A stretch of 64,000 nucleotides of DNA from Nocardioides sp. IC4_145 (GCF_011250565.1 NZ_JAANMS010000017.1:1-64000); one strand, 5' to 3'. Counted from the stretch's first letter, positions 43,236 through 52,626 are shown. The notes: generated by a model from the letters alone, not told the origin. Numbers and translations are program-made.

Positions 43236-43991
43236 TCAGCGCCGACGTCGGGAGAGGGTCGACCCGAGCGCTGCCGCTGCCGCCCGCACGGCGGTCGCGT
43301 GCGGCTCGGGCCGGAACCGCCCGACCGGTCCGGTGACGCTGACCGCAGCCAGCACGGTGTGGCCGTCGGGGTCGAGCACCGGCGCGGCGACGCACAGCAG
43401 CCCGGGTGTGGACTCCTCGCGCTCGTAGGCGACGCCGGTCTCGAGCACCTTCGACAGCTGGCGGCGCAGCAGCCCGGGCGCGACCACGGTGTGGGGTGTC
43501 CGCCGCTCGAGCTCGCCGCCGAGCACTCCGTCGCGCACCTCCTCGTCCGCGTGCGCGAGCAGCACCTTGCCGATGGCCGTGCAGTGCATGGGCATCCGGC
43601 CGCCGGTCCGGGAGGGGGAGCGGGCCTGCCGGTGGCCGCCGATCTTGGCGACGTAGACGACCTCGGTGCCGTCCTGGATCCCCAGGTGGACCGTCTCGTG
43701 GGTGCGCTCGTAGAGGTCTTGGAGGAACGGCATCGCCAGCTCCAGCAAGGTGCGCTCGGCCGCCGCGCGCATGCCGAGCTCGAACAGGCCGCCGGAGAGC
43801 CGGTAGCCGTGCGGCGTCTTGTCCAGCAGCCGGTGCTCCACCAGGTCCCCGGCGATCCGGTGCACCGTGCCCTTCGACAGCCCCGTGCGGCGTACCAGCT
43901 CCGCCAGCGGGAGCACCGTGTCGTCGACGCGGAACGCGCGGAGCAGGGCGACGGCCTTGCCCAGCACGGTGTCGAGGGCGGCGTCGGTCAC
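43236..43991 (-). CDS. IclR family regulator divergent from mhpD
   Basis: The 251-residue IclR protein has a winged helix in LPLAELVRRTGLSKGTVHRI and an effector domain with RMPMHCTAIGKVLLAHAD. The GTG at 43991 is preceded seven bases upstream by TACGCT on the same strand. It is divergent from mhpD-mhpF-mhpE and convergent with the MFS gene. It most likely controls the lower pathway, separately from the upper-pathway regulator at 41023-41706. Confidence 0.84.
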   Translation of the reverse strand: MTDAALDTVLGKAVALLRAFRVDDTVLPLAELVRRTGLSKGTVHRIAGDLVEHRLLDKTPHGYRLSGGLFELGMRAAAERTLLELAMPFLQDLYERTHETVHLGIQDGTEVVYVAKIGGHRQARSPSRTGGRMPMHCTAIGKVLLAHADEEVRDGVLGGELERRTPHTVVAPGLLRRQLSKVLETGVAYEREESTPGLLCVAAPVLDPDGHTVLAAVSVTGPVGRFRPEPHATAVRAAAAALGSTLSRRRR

Positions 43992-43998
43992 CCGCGAC

Positions 43999-44004
43999 AG
44001 CGTA
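43999..44004 (-). promoter_or_regulatory. -10 box TACGCT of a probable leaderless promoter
   Basis: On the minus strand TACGCT ends seven bases before the GTG of the IclR gene at 43991. Confidence 0.5.
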
Positions 44005-44061
44005 CCGGTGAGTGGAACGCGAGCGTGGGTCGCGGACGGCGCCCGAGGAGAGGGTGGAGCC

Positions 44062-44868
44062 ATGAGCCAGACCACCACCGGCGTGAGCGCCGAGGACCTC
44101 GACGCGGCCGCGGAGCGGCTGCGCACTGCCGACCGCGCCGGCGTGCCCGGGGCCCCCGTGCGCGACCTGATCGGCCGTGACGACGTCGCCGCGGCGTACG
44201 CCGTCCAGCAGCGGGTGGTCGCCGCCCGGGTCGCCGACGGCGCCCGCGTCGTCGGCCGCAAGATCGGGCTGACCTCCGCGGCCGTGCAGGCGCAGCTCGG
44301 CGTCGACCAGCCGGACTTCGGCGTCCTCCTCGACGACATGGCGTACGCCGACGGCGACACCGTGCCGACCGCGAGCGTCCTGCAGCCGCGCGTCGAGGCG
44401 GAGGTCGCCTTCGTGCTCGCCGCCGACCTCGCCGACGGCCCGCTCGACCGCGAGCAGGTGCGCGGCGCGATCGGGTCCGCCGTCGCGGCGCTCGAGGTCT
44501 GCGGCAGCCGCGTGGCCGACTGGGACATCAGCTTCGGCGACACCGTCGCGGACAACGCCTCGGCCGGTGCCTACGTGCTCGGCACCGAGCAGTCGAGCCT
44601 CGAGCAGGTCGAGCCGCGCGAGGTGACCATGAGCATGACCATCAACGACGAGGTCGTCTCCACCGGCGCCGGCGAGGCCTGCCTCGGCGACCCGCTCGAG
44701 GCGGTCGTGTGGCTGGCGCGGCAGGCGCGCGACTTCGGCGAGCCGCTGCGCGCCGGCCAGGTCGTGCTCTCCGGCGCCCTCGGCCCGATGCGGCCCGTCG
44801 GCCCCGGCGACCGCGTCACCGCCACCATCACCGGCCTCGGCGCCGTCAGCGCCGTCTTCAGCGAGTAA
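44062..44868 (+). CDS. mhpD: 2-keto-4-pentenoate hydratase
   Basis: The 268-residue hydratase converts 2-hydroxypenta-2,4-dienoate to 4-hydroxy-2-oxovalerate. It has [26 protein letters not shown] with acidic metal ligands and [20 protein letters not shown]. The ATG at 44062 follows GGTGGAGC. It is closely related to the lone hydratase at 9978-10805. The aldehyde dehydrogenase starts 11 bases after its stop, completing the D-F-E order. Confidence 0.9.
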   Translation: MSQTTTGVSAEDLDAAAERLRTADRAGVPGAPVRDLIGRDDVAAAYAVQQRVVAARVADGARVVGRKIGLTSAAVQAQLGVDQPDFGVLLDDMAYADGDTVPTASVLQPRVEAEVAFVLAADLADGPLDREQVRGAIGSAVAALEVCGSRVADWDISFGDTVADNASAGAYVLGTEQSSLEQVEPREVTMSMTINDEVVSTGAGEACLGDPLEAVVWLARQARDFGEPLRAGQVVLSGALGPMRPVGPGDRVTATITGLGAVSAVFSE

Positions 44869-44879
44869 GGACTCCCTCC

Positions 44880-45845
44880 ATGACCAGGACCAAGGTCGCC
44901 GTCATCGGGTCGGGCAACATCGGCACCGACCTGATGATCAAGGTGATGCGCACCAGCAAGCACCTCGAGATGGGGGCGATGGTCGGCATCGACCCCGACT
45001 CCGACGGGCTCGCCCGCGCGAGGCGCTTCGGCTTCGCCACCACGCACGAGGGCGTCCAGGGCCTCATCGACCTGCCCGGGTTCGACGAGATCGAGATCGT
45101 CTTCGACGCCACCTCGGCCAAGGCCCACCGGCACAACGCCGCGCTGCTCCGGCCGCTCGGCAAGCGGATGATCGACCTGACGCCCGCGGCCATCGGGCCC
45201 TACGTCGTCCCCGCCGTCAACATCGACGACCACCTCGACGCCCCGAACGTCAACATGGTGACCTGCGGCGGGCAGGCGACGATCCCGATCGTCGCCGCCG
45301 TCTCCCGCGTCGTGCCGGTGGCGTACGCCGAGATCGTGGCGTCCATCGCCTCGAAGTCGGCCGGCCCGGGCACGCGCGCGAACATCGACGAGTTCACCGA
45401 GACCACCTCCGCGGCGATCGTCGAGGTCGGCGGTGCGGCCGCCGGCAAGGCGATCATCATCCTCAACCCGGCCGAGCCGCCGCTCATCATGCGCGACACC
45501 GTTCTCGCGCTCGTCGAGGCACCCGACCCCGCGGTGCACGAGGAGATCCGCGGCTCGGTGGAGAAGATGGTGGCCGACGTCGCGGCGTACGTGCCCGGCT
45601 ACCGCCTCAAGCAGCAGGTGCAGATCACCGAGCTGCCGGCCGACCAGCCGGTGCACACCCTGGTCGGCGACGCCGGTAGGGGTGCGGCCCGCCCGACCCA
45701 CCAGGTGTCGGTGTTCCTCGAGGTCGAGGGCGCCGCCCACTACCTCCCGGCGTACGCCGGCAACCTCGACATCATGACGTCCGCGGCGCTGCAGATGGCG
45801 GAGCGGATCGCGGCGTCGAAGACCGCCACGAAGGCAGGGAACTGA
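44880..45845 (+). CDS. mhpF: Acetaldehyde dehydrogenase (acylating)
   Basis: The 321-residue enzyme turns acetaldehyde into acetyl-CoA. It has the nucleotide motif [12 protein letters not shown] and catalytic C129 in [12 protein letters not shown]. It works in a channelled complex with the aldolase encoded next. The ATG at 44880 follows the mhpD stop. Length matches MhpF/HsaG. The final EIAASK-like tail is typical. Confidence 0.92.
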   Translation: MTRTKVAVIGSGNIGTDLMIKVMRTSKHLEMGAMVGIDPDSDGLARARRFGFATTHEGVQGLIDLPGFDEIEIVFDATSAKAHRHNAALLRPLGKRMIDLTPAAIGPYVVPAVNIDDHLDAPNVNMVTCGGQATIPIVAAVSRVVPVAYAEIVASIASKSAGPGTRANIDEFTETTSAAIVEVGGAAAGKAIIILNPAEPPLIMRDTVLALVEAPDPAVHEEIRGSVEKMVADVAAYVPGYRLKQQVQITELPADQPVHTLVGDAGRGAARPTHQVSVFLEVEGAAHYLPAYAGNLDIMTSAALQMAERIAASKTATKAGN

Positions 45846-45847
45846 CC

Positions 45848-46867
45848 ATGAGCACCTCGATCTTCGTCCAGGACGTCACGCTGCGCGACGGCATGCACGC
45901 CGTGCGCCACCGGATCACCCCCGACGACGTCCAGCGCATCGTCTCCGCCCTCGACGCCGCCGGCGTCGACGCCATCGAGGTCGCTCACGGCGACGGCCTC
46001 GCGGGCTCCTCGCTCAACTACGGCCCCGGCTCCCACACCGACTGGGAGTGGATCGAGGCCGCCGCCTCGGTGCTGAAGAAGGCGCGGCTGACCACCCTGT
46101 TGCTGCCCGGCGTCGGCACCATCCACGAGCTGGAGCGAGCCTACGACCTGGGCGTCCGCTCGGTGCGCGTGGCCATCCACTGCACCGAGGCCGACGTCTC
46201 CGCCCAGCACATCGCGGCCGCGCGCGAGCTCGGCATGGACGTCTCCGGCTTCCTCATGCTCTCCCACATGTCGCCGCCTGAGGAGCTGGCGAAGCAGGCG
46301 AAGCTGATGGAGTCCTACGGCGCGCACTGCGTCTACGTCACCGACTCCGGCGGGCGGCTCACGATGAACGACGTCGCCGCCCGCGTCCGCGCCTACCGCG
46401 ACGTCCTCGACGCCGACACCGAGGTCGGCATCCACGCCCACGAGAATCTCTCGCTGTCGGTGGCCAACTCCGTCGTGGCGGTGGAGAGCGGCGTACGCCG
46501 CGTGGACGCCTCGCTCGCCGGCCACGGCGCCGGCGCCGGCAACTGTCCGCTCGAGGCGTTCATCGCCGTCGCCGACCTGTCCGGCTTCGAGCACGGCTGC
46601 GACCTCTTCGCGCTCCAGGACGCCGCCGACGACATCGTCCGCCCGCTCCAGGACCGGCCGGTCCGCGTCGACCGCGAGACCCTCACGCTCGGGTACGCCG
46701 GCGTCTACTCCAGCTTCCTGCGGCACGCCGAGGCCGCCGCGGAGCGGTACGGCGTCGACGTGCGGCAGATCCTCATGGAGTGCGGCCGGCGCCGGCTCGT
46801 CGGCGGCCAGGAGGACATGATCGTCGACATCGCGCTGGGCCTCGCGGAGGCGCCGGGCGCGGCCTGA
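45848..46867 (+). CDS. mhpE: 4-hydroxy-2-oxovalerate aldolase
   Basis: The 339-residue aldolase splits 4-hydroxy-2-oxovalerate into pyruvate and acetaldehyde. The active site [11 protein letters not shown] holds R13 and D14, and the metal ligands H196 and H198 are in GIHAHEN. It starts three bases after the mhpF stop, consistent with a tight complex. Together mhpD, mhpF and mhpE complete the lower pathway. Other family names are DmpG and HsaF. Confidence 0.92.
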   Translation: MSTSIFVQDVTLRDGMHAVRHRITPDDVQRIVSALDAAGVDAIEVAHGDGLAGSSLNYGPGSHTDWEWIEAAASVLKKARLTTLLLPGVGTIHELERAYDLGVRSVRVAIHCTEADVSAQHIAAARELGMDVSGFLMLSHMSPPEELAKQAKLMESYGAHCVYVTDSGGRLTMNDVAARVRAYRDVLDADTEVGIHAHENLSLSVANSVVAVESGVRRVDASLAGHGAGAGNCPLEAFIAVADLSGFEHGCDLFALQDAADDIVRPLQDRPVRVDRETLTLGYAGVYSSFLRHAEAAAERYGVDVRQILMECGRRRLVGGQEDMIVDIALGLAEAPGAA

Positions 46868-46890
46868 CCGAGACCCACGGGGCCCGAGGA

Positions 46891-46909
46891 CACCTCCAGC
46901 GCGGAGGTG
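46891..46909. terminator. Hairpin after mhpE
   Basis: CACCTCC (46891-46897) pairs with GGAGGTG (46903-46909) around a five-base loop, 23 bases after the mhpE stop. There is no T-run, so termination is likely but not certain. Confidence 0.45.
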
Positions 46910-47001
46910 GTCCCGGCCGCCGACTTACGGGGACCGGCCGTCGAGATCGGCTGCCCGCACTCATCTGGCGCGATCGGCAGCGCGCGGTCGATCGCGGGGC
47001 C

Positions 47002-47007
47002 TAGGTT
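47002..47007 (+). promoter_or_regulatory. -10-like box TAGGTT before the collagen-like gene
   Basis: TAGGTT lies about 75 bases before the GTG start of the collagen-repeat protein. It resembles the other TANNNT boxes in this window. Confidence 0.35.
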
Positions 47008-47080
47008 GTGTGCCGGCTGCTCGGTCCCTGCTGAGCGTCCGTCCCCGTCACCGCACTCTGGGCGCTGACCCTTCACAGAA

Positions 47081-48439
47081 GTGAGTGCCGTGCGCAAGAG
47101 AACGTCCATCGTGGGACTCAGCGCTGTTCTTGCCGGTGGGTTGCTGATCTCGGGCACCTACCTGGTCAACGCAGCCGCTCCTCAACGGAGCGGGACGATC
47201 ACCGCCTGCGCCAGCAAGAAGACCGGCCAGGTGCGGTTCGTCACCGACGCGGACCGGTGTGTCCGCGGCAAGGAGAGAGTCCTCACCTGGAACGTCAAGG
47301 GCCGTGCCGGGAAGAACGGGCCGCCGGGCGCAGCGGGCGCGGACGGACTCGACGGCGCGGATGGTGCTCCGGGCGCGGACGGTGCCCCGGGCAAGGATGG
47401 GCTCGACGGTGCTCCCGGCGAGGACGGTGCGCCGGGCACGGACGGTGCCCCCGGCAAGGACGGCGCTCCCGGTACGGGCGCGGGCGTGGTCACCGGACCG
47501 AAGCAGCCCGTCCTCGACGACGTGACGTACCGGATGACGATCGAGGCCGAGGGGCGGGACCCCGTCGTCACGCCGATCACCCGCTTCCACACGGAGTTCA
47601 GCGTCCCGGTGTCCGGGCGTGGTGGGGACGGTCGACCCCAAGTGGGGGCCATGGAGATGTCGGACCTGTGGGTCTACCTTCCGCACTCTGCGCGAGCGAC
47701 CGAGGCGTTCAACATCGTCGCCGGTCGCGCACCGCTCGCCGAGGTCAGTGTCGACATGTGCCGGGCCGACCGGCTGACGACGGACGGAGAGAACTGTGCA
47801 CTGAACGTGAACGTCGAGATGCGCGACGTCGTCCTGCGCAGCGTCGAGACCAGCGAGACCGTCGAGAGCTCTCTGGAGGCCACTGCGTTGCGGTTCGACC
47901 CGCACAATGCGGTCATCACCTACACCCGGCGCTTCGAGCGCGGCCCGGGTGGCCAGGGTGGCCGCCCCGACGTCATCCGCTACGAGCAGGGCGAGCCGTC
48001 AGACGTGACGCTGGCGTCGTCGGAAGAGGTGGTCCCCGGGTCGGGGATGCAGGCGGTGTTCGGCGAGCGGGTGTTCACCCTGGATGACTGGGCCCTCGGC
48101 GTCGACAACTCCGGACGGTCCTCCGGTGGGGGAATCGGCAGCCCTGCGCACTCGAGCATGAGGATGACGATGCACGGCCCCCGGTCGGCCGTGCATGCCA
48201 TCGGACGGATGGCTCGGGGTGGCTTCCTCTCGGTCGTCGAGGTGACCGGGTGTCGGGTCGGGCCCTGTACCCAGTCGTTCCTGCTGGAGGAGGCCTTCTT
48301 CGAGCGGGTGACGCTCGGTTCCCCGACCCTCACCACTGCCGCGACGCTGAACTTCGGCAAGATCCGCTGGAACCGTGTCGACGCGTCCGGGACAAGCGAT
48401 CACAGCTGGGACGTGGTCGGGGGCTCCGGGCTGCGCTGA
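47081..48439 (+). CDS. Secreted collagen-repeat protein with Hcp-like C-terminal domains
   Basis: The 452-residue protein has a signal-like N-terminus (basic start, then VGLSAVLAGGLLISGTYLV), a Cys-containing region (GTITACASKK, DRCVRGKERVLTWNVKG), and about 15 Gly-X-Y triplets (GADGAPGADGAPGKDG) at residues 75-130. Two further regions follow (about 145-285 and 300-450). The second ends LNFGKIRWNRV, like Hcp-family beta barrels. It is probably exported and may be a surface protein. The Hcp similarity is tentative. GTG 47090 is an alternative start. Confidence 0.7.
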   Translation: MSAVRKRTSIVGLSAVLAGGLLISGTYLVNAAAPQRSGTITACASKKTGQVRFVTDADRCVRGKERVLTWNVKGRAGKNGPPGAAGADGLDGADGAPGADGAPGKDGLDGAPGEDGAPGTDGAPGKDGAPGTGAGVVTGPKQPVLDDVTYRMTIEAEGRDPVVTPITRFHTEFSVPVSGRGGDGRPQVGAMEMSDLWVYLPHSARATEAFNIVAGRAPLAEVSVDMCRADRLTTDGENCALNVNVEMRDVVLRSVETSETVESSLEATALRFDPHNAVITYTRRFERGPGGQGGRPDVIRYEQGEPSDVTLASSEEVVPGSGMQAVFGERVFTLDDWALGVDNSGRSSGGGIGSPAHSSMRMTMHGPRSAVHAIGRMARGGFLSVVEVTGCRVGPCTQSFLLEEAFFERVTLGSPTLTTAATLNFGKIRWNRVDASGTSDHSWDVVGGSGLR

Positions 48440-48456
48440 GCGGCCGAACCGGCTCG

Positions 48457-48777
48457 TCAGACCGTGCTTCGTGCGCAGGTGTCGCAGCAGTCGACCCATG
48501 GGCACCGACGCAGGTCCAGCAGCGCGAGGATCCGGCCGCAGGCCACGCACTCGCCGTACGTGCCGGCATCCATGCGGTCGAGGGCCTCGTGCACCTGGTC
48601 GAGTATCCGCCGGACGCTGGCGCGGTGAGCGGCCTGCACCGGGTCCTCGTCGAGGCCCGCCGGCGACAACGACGTCAGCTGCTGCGTGCGCTGGTACGCC
48701 GCGCGGAGCAGCTCCGATCGCAGCTCGTCGAGGTACTCCCGCTGGGCGCCCGTGGGCCTGAGCGTCATGCCTCGCAC
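48457..48777 (-). CDS. DksA/TraR-family zinc-finger protein
   Basis: The 106-residue protein has a helical N-terminus and a C-terminal four-Cys zinc finger, CVACG ... CCDTCA, spaced as in DksA/TraR proteins. These bind the RNA polymerase secondary channel, and short forms occur in actinobacteria. The acidic tip residues of DksA (DxxDxA) are not clear, so its regulatory strength is uncertain. An inner ATG at 48768 (MTLRPTG) is equally likely as start. Confidence 0.72.
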   Translation of the reverse strand: MRGMTLRPTGAQREYLDELRSELLRAAYQRTQQLTSLSPAGLDEDPVQAAHRASVRRILDQVHEALDRMDAGTYGECVACGRILALLDLRRCPWVDCCDTCARSTV

Positions 48778-48920
48778 CTGCCCGGCTGAGTGGTCCGGGT
48801 CCGCGAGGACGGGGTCGGGTGGGTGGACATCGGAGTGGTCATGACGGTGCTCCTGGGTAGCCGAGGTGGCGCACCGGCGACACCGGTGCGCTGGGGCGTG
48901 GACGCCTGGAGGCGTCGGAG

Positions 48921-49115
48921 CTAGGCGGGAGGAGCGCGGTCGACGCTGCGGCGCAGGACGTCGAGGCCGCGGATCCCGCGGGCGACCTCGCTCAGCGCGA
49001 TCGCGAGCAGCGCGGCGCCGGAGGGCACGTGCGACGGCCCCGCCGTCGCCACCTGCGCCCGCATCGACCGCCCGATCATCCCCGCACCATAGGCCGCGGC
49101 ACGGGGGAAGGCCAT
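48921..49115 (-). CDS. Possible small protein, low confidence
   Basis: A 64-residue frame starts at the ATG at 49115 and ends upstream of the DksA-like gene. It contains MIGRSMRAQVATAGPSHVPS followed by a mildly hydrophobic helix and a basic end. I do not recognise it. It may be a real small gene or chance. Longer upstream extension is not supported. Confidence 0.3.
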   Translation of the reverse strand: MAFPRAAAYGAGMIGRSMRAQVATAGPSHVPSGAALLAIALSEVARGIRGLDVLRRSVDRAPPA

Positions 49116-49437
49116 TCGCTCGGCCCGAGACGGGTCGTCACCGCGAGGATCCTGACCCGACGACGCAGAACACCCCCGCACGTCCGAGGACGTCCGGGGG
49201 TGTTCGCGCTGGCGGAGGGCCGGCGACCTGCTGATGCGCAGGTCAGCCGGCTGCCGACTCAGATGTCGTAGTAGTGACTGACTGACCCATGCTGACCTGC
49301 GCAAACTCTAGGAGATCTTGGTTACTTGTACCACGCTTGTAACGGAGGGCGGTTCCTTCTCGGGCGGCGCCGGGTTGGCGTCGTCATCGATGGTTGCACC
49401 CCGAGGCGCGAATCTAGTTCGAACAGGGTGTCCGCCA
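49116..49437. other. Gap of about 320 bases holding one strong hairpin
   Basis: The gap has no convincing gene. GAACACCCCCG (49168-49178) and CGGGGGTGTTC (49195-49205) form a strong hairpin with a nested inner stem, a probable terminator. The rest (49210-49437) looks less GC-rich than the flanks and contains nothing I recognise. Confidence 0.6.
49168..49205. terminator. Strong hairpin, probable terminator
   Basis: An 11-base outer stem (GAACACCCCCG with CGGGGGTGTTC) encloses a smaller ACGTCC/GGACGT stem. It lies between the small frame at 48921 and the TetR gene at 49438. Confidence 0.65.
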
Positions 49438-49983
49438 TCAGAAGGCGGCACCTACGTAGCGTTCGATCAGTTCTCGCTCGGTGGTGGGGTCGTCCACGGG
49501 CCAAGTGATCATGCTGAGTACGACTCGAATGAGCCATTCGGCGCCGAGATCGTGTTCTTCGCCGAGGTCCATCAGAGACGCAGCGAGACGGTTCAGCATT
49601 TCGGAGTGGGTGAAGTAGGTGTCGTCGAAAGCCGGGGGTGACTTGACGAACTCAGCCAGGGTGCGGTCGCTGCGAATCGCTTGGACTCCGGCAAGGATCG
49701 ACTCGATGACCAGTTGTTTGCCCTGCATCCCGCGAGTCTGCGTTCGCACCTGTTCGACCACGGTAGTCGCGGCTAGGCCTACCAGTGTGTCCACAAGGCT
49801 GCGCTTGTTGCCCACGAACCGGTAGACGGTCGCGCGTGAGCACCCTGCTCTGCGGGCGACCTCTTCCAAGCTGAACGTCTTGGGACCGCGCTCGCGCAGG
49901 ACGTCGCTGCCGGCTGCGTAGATGCGTTCCAGGGCGGCTTCCCTTCGACTGCCAGGAATGAGCCATGCGTCGGAATCTGGCAT
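49438..49983 (-). CDS. TetR family regulator of the adjacent P450
   Basis: The 181-residue regulator begins MPDSDAWLIPGSRREAAL. The helix-turn-helix is FSLEEVARRAGCSRATVYRF, followed by VGNKRSLVDTL. The ATG at 49983 is preferred to the longer GTG start at 50019, because the latter would lie inside the perfect palindrome GTCTCACGGTGAGAC. The protein is divergent from the P450 gene at 50206. Several CTGAGACG elements between them suggest control of both. Confidence 0.8.
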   Translation of the reverse strand: MPDSDAWLIPGSRREAALERIYAAGSDVLRERGPKTFSLEEVARRAGCSRATVYRFVGNKRSLVDTLVGLAATTVVEQVRTQTRGMQGKQLVIESILAGVQAIRSDRTLAEFVKSPPAFDDTYFTHSEMLNRLAASLMDLGEEHDLGAEWLIRVVLSMITWPVDDPTTERELIERYVGAAF

Positions 49984-50012
49984 TTTGTACCCTGACGTTA
50001 CTGAGCGATTTA

Positions 50013-50027
50013 GTCTCACGGTGAGAC
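50013..50027. promoter_or_regulatory. Perfect palindrome GTCTCACGGTGAGAC, TetR operator candidate
   Basis: Seven-base arms flank one central G. It is 30 bases upstream of the TetR ATG. GTGAGACG here resembles the CTGAGACG elements at 50096, 50131 and 50188. Confidence 0.6.
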
Positions 50028-50095
50028 GATTGTAAGGCTAGCGAAGACCCCGGTCCCGGGCGGCCTGGTGGCCTCCAAGAGGCGGCGCGCTTGGT

Positions 50096-50196
50096 CTGAG
50101 ACGGCCTCCCGATGACTCGTCCCCGCCAGGCGTCTCAGTCATTCAAGAGGCCTTGTGGGTGCACGTCTCCGCGGTTGAGGATTGCTCCTGAGACGG
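50096..50196. promoter_or_regulatory. Three CTGAGACG elements before the P450 gene
   Basis: CTGAGACGG occurs at 50096-50104 and 50188-50196, and the reverse complement CGTCTCAG at 50131-50138. They share the GAGACG core of the palindrome at 50013 and lie between the divergent TetR and P450 genes. The last copy overlaps the ribosome binding site region of the P450. Confidence 0.55.
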
Positions 50197-50205
50197 AGGA
50201 TCGTG

Positions 50206-51504
50206 ATGACAACCCGCACACGCACAGACGGTGCCCCTGACCTGTTCAAGGTGGTCGGGACTGCAGCATGGCTGAACTTCGAGGGTGCCGCGCGCACCGT
50301 GATCCGCGGCCGTCGCGGCTGGGTGGGGGCGGTCAATACCGACTACGATCCCTTGGATCCACGGACGGCGGCCCAGCCGCATGCGGCGTATCGACGCCTT
50401 CATGAGACGGGGCGGGTGCACTACAACCCGCGTCGGGCCATGTGGGTCCTCTCGCGCCTCGACGACGTCCGCGCCACACTGAGAGCCACCGACAAGGTGA
50501 CCAGCAGTCAGGGGGTCACCCGGTTACGGATCCAGGCGCCGCTCGTCGTCCTCACTGACGGCGAGGAGCACGCCCGGCTACGCAAGCAGATACAGCCCAT
50601 GTTCACCACAGGTGCGATGGCCTCCTGGCGCGCGATGGCGGAGAAGCTGGCCTCCGAGATGGTCGACGAACTCGTGCGTGCTCCCGGCTCGGACGTGATG
50701 ACGACACTGGCCACTCCGCTACCGATGAGCCTGATCGCTCACATCATGGGTGTCTCCGATGGCGACTTCGACGACTTCCGCCGATGGTCGGAGACGACGG
50801 TGCGCATCATGGACGCGAATGCGACGCCGCTGGGCATCCGGCACGCACGAGATGCCGCGACAGGCCTGGCGTCCCTGCGGCGGTACTTCACCGAGCAGTT
50901 CGACGCTGGGAGGATTCGGGAGTCTGACTCGGCTCTCGGTCGACTCATGAACCACAGTGAGAACGGTGCTCTCACCGGCAACGACCTGTTCATGATCGCG
51001 ATGCTGCTCCTCGTGGCTGGTAACGAGACCACGACGAACCTGCTGGGCGGGATGTTCGAGACGTTTGCTCGCAATCCGGAGGAGTACGACCGCGTTCGAC
51101 AGGATCCTGGTCTGGTCCCGATGGCGATCGAGGAACACCTGCGGTTCTCCAGCCCCATCCAGAATCTGTACCGCTACACGCGCGCTGACTACGACATCGC
51201 CGGTGTCACCATCCCGCGAGGGTCCAGGGTGTTGCTGTCCTTCGGTGCTGCGAATCGGGACCCCGAGGCGTTCGAGGAGCCCGACACCTATCGGGCTGAC
51301 CGCAACCCCAGGATGCACGTCGGGTTCGGGCACGGCGCACACCTGTGCGTCGGAGCACCGCTCGCTCGGATGGAGGCCCATGTCGTGCTCACCGAGCTCC
51401 TCGGTCGCGTCTCGAGGATCGAGCTGTCCGGTGACCCGACATGGTCGACCAACAGCTCGTTGCGCGGGCCCACCAGACTCCCCGTTCGACTGGTCACCAC
51501 GTGA
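50206..51504 (+). CDS. Cytochrome P450
   Basis: The 432-residue bacterial P450 has the oxygen-binding I-helix LLVAGNETTTNL, the ExxR helix EEHLRFSSP and the heme-binding FGHGAHLCVGAPLARME with the axial cysteine at 381. No transmembrane anchor is present, so it is soluble and needs a ferredoxin and reductase. Such a set is encoded at 52731-55673. The ATG at 50206 follows GGAGGATCGTG. The P450 family number is not assigned. A TetR gene with palindromic sites lies divergent. Confidence 0.85.
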   Translation: MTTRTRTDGAPDLFKVVGTAAWLNFEGAARTVIRGRRGWVGAVNTDYDPLDPRTAAQPHAAYRRLHETGRVHYNPRRAMWVLSRLDDVRATLRATDKVTSSQGVTRLRIQAPLVVLTDGEEHARLRKQIQPMFTTGAMASWRAMAEKLASEMVDELVRAPGSDVMTTLATPLPMSLIAHIMGVSDGDFDDFRRWSETTVRIMDANATPLGIRHARDAATGLASLRRYFTEQFDAGRIRESDSALGRLMNHSENGALTGNDLFMIAMLLLVAGNETTTNLLGGMFETFARNPEEYDRVRQDPGLVPMAIEEHLRFSSPIQNLYRYTRADYDIAGVTIPRGSRVLLSFGAANRDPEAFEEPDTYRADRNPRMHVGFGHGAHLCVGAPLARMEAHVVLTELLGRVSRIELSGDPTWSTNSSLRGPTRLPVRLVTT

Positions 51505-51573
51505 TGCGCCTCGCCTGTCGCCGCTTCGCGGATAGCCCGCTCCGGTCGTAGACGTGGCGCCGAGTGCGCCGAG

Positions 51574-52626
51574 CTAAGGGCGGCCGCTCCCGCTCAGGAC
51601 GGCCGACCCCCCTGGTCCGAGGCGCCCCACGTTGCGGAACTCGCTCGGCGACTGCCCGGTCCAGCGCTTGAAGGCGTGGGAGAAGTTCCCAGGATCGCCA
51701 TAGCCGAGATCGACCGCGATCTGACTGATCGTCAGGGAGTGGTCGAGAAGCAGCACGATGGCTCTCTCGCGCAGCAGGGACTGTCGGACCTGACGGAATG
51801 TCGTGCCCTCGTCCTCGAGCCGTCTCTTCATGGTGCTGGTGGAGACGTCGAGGAGTGCGGCGATGTCCCGGCTGCTCGACCGTCCTGGGTCCTGCTCGAG
51901 CAGTCGTCGCACCCGCTCCGTCACGCTGGTGGCACTGGTACTGCGGTCGAGCATGCGGCGCAGCTCGGCGATGGCCAAGCCGTAGGCGACCGGGTCCGGG
52001 AACCGGCAGCGGACACGAAGGGCCTCGGCCGGCACGTCGATGAAGGACGTGTGCGCGTCGAAGTCCAACCGTTCGCTCATCAGGTCGGTGCGAGTCTCCA
52101 CAACTCCGGGGGCAGGCCATGCCAGCTGCAACGTCACCCCTGGTAGCGGGCCGGCCAGCAGGTCGAGTAGTCGAAGCAGCGCCGCACCACCGTAGGTGAT
52201 GACCAGGCAGTCGAGATCGGGATCGCCGGTCTGACCGCTCAGCCCCACTGTCAAGCCGTGCTCGCCCGGGTGGAAGTGAGGGCGAAGAGCGCCGGAGATC
52301 ACGGGCAGATACCCCAGCAACTGGAAGATCTCGTCCACCGAGCCAGCGCTGACCAAGGGCAGGCTCAGCGGGCCGAACGAGGTCAGCTGGGCCTTCTCGG
52401 CGAAAGCGAGCCCGAGGTAGGTAGCACCGTCGGGGTCGAGGTCCGGGTAGACCTCGCGGAACCATCGGATGGGCACTTGCCGGTCGCGCTGTACCAGCTC
52501 GACCTCCGAAGTGCCCTGGAGTTCGATGATCCGACGGAAGTGCGCGACGGCGCTGGGCTCAAGCGCGTCGCTGTTGAGGAGCTGGACGAACGCCAGCGGA
52601 GGCACGCCGGGTTCGGGAACTCTCAC
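51574..52626 (-). CDS. AraC family regulator with arabinose-binding-like N-terminal domain
   Basis: The 350-residue protein has an OruR/ArgR-type N-terminal domain (IRWFREVYPDLDPDGATYLG, FGPLSLPLVSAGSVDEIFQL) and a C-terminal AraC helix-turn-helix with SRDIAALLDVSTSTMKRRLE and QIAVDLGYGDPGNFSHAFKR. The GTG at 52626 is chosen because AGGAGGT lies directly upstream. It is divergent from the ferredoxin/CYP153 operon. AraC regulators next to CYP153 operons often respond to alkanes or fatty acids, and the same is inferred here. Confidence 0.82.
   Translation of the reverse strand: MRVPEPGVPPLAFVQLLNSDALEPSAVAHFRRIIELQGTSEVELVQRDRQVPIRWFREVYPDLDPDGATYLGLAFAEKAQLTSFGPLSLPLVSAGSVDEIFQLLGYLPVISGALRPHFHPGEHGLTVGLSGQTGDPDLDCLVITYGGAALLRLLDLLAGPLPGVTLQLAWPAPGVVETRTDLMSERLDFDAHTSFIDVPAEALRVRCRFPDPVAYGLAIAELRRMLDRSTSATSVTERVRRLLEQDPGRSSSRDIAALLDVSTSTMKRRLEDEGTTFRQVRQSLLRERAIVLLLDHSLTISQIAVDLGYGDPGNFSHAFKRWTGQSPSEFRNVGRLGPGGSAVLSGSGRP

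Noticed and set aside
47324..47480. The Gly-X-Y coding region considered as a CRISPR-like or DNA repeat array
   Set aside because: The repetition is explained by collagen-like triplets in one reading frame. No spacers or constant repeats occur.
49438..50019. Longer TetR start at GTG 50019
   Set aside because: It would put the start codon inside the perfect palindrome. The ATG at 49983 fits the family start better.
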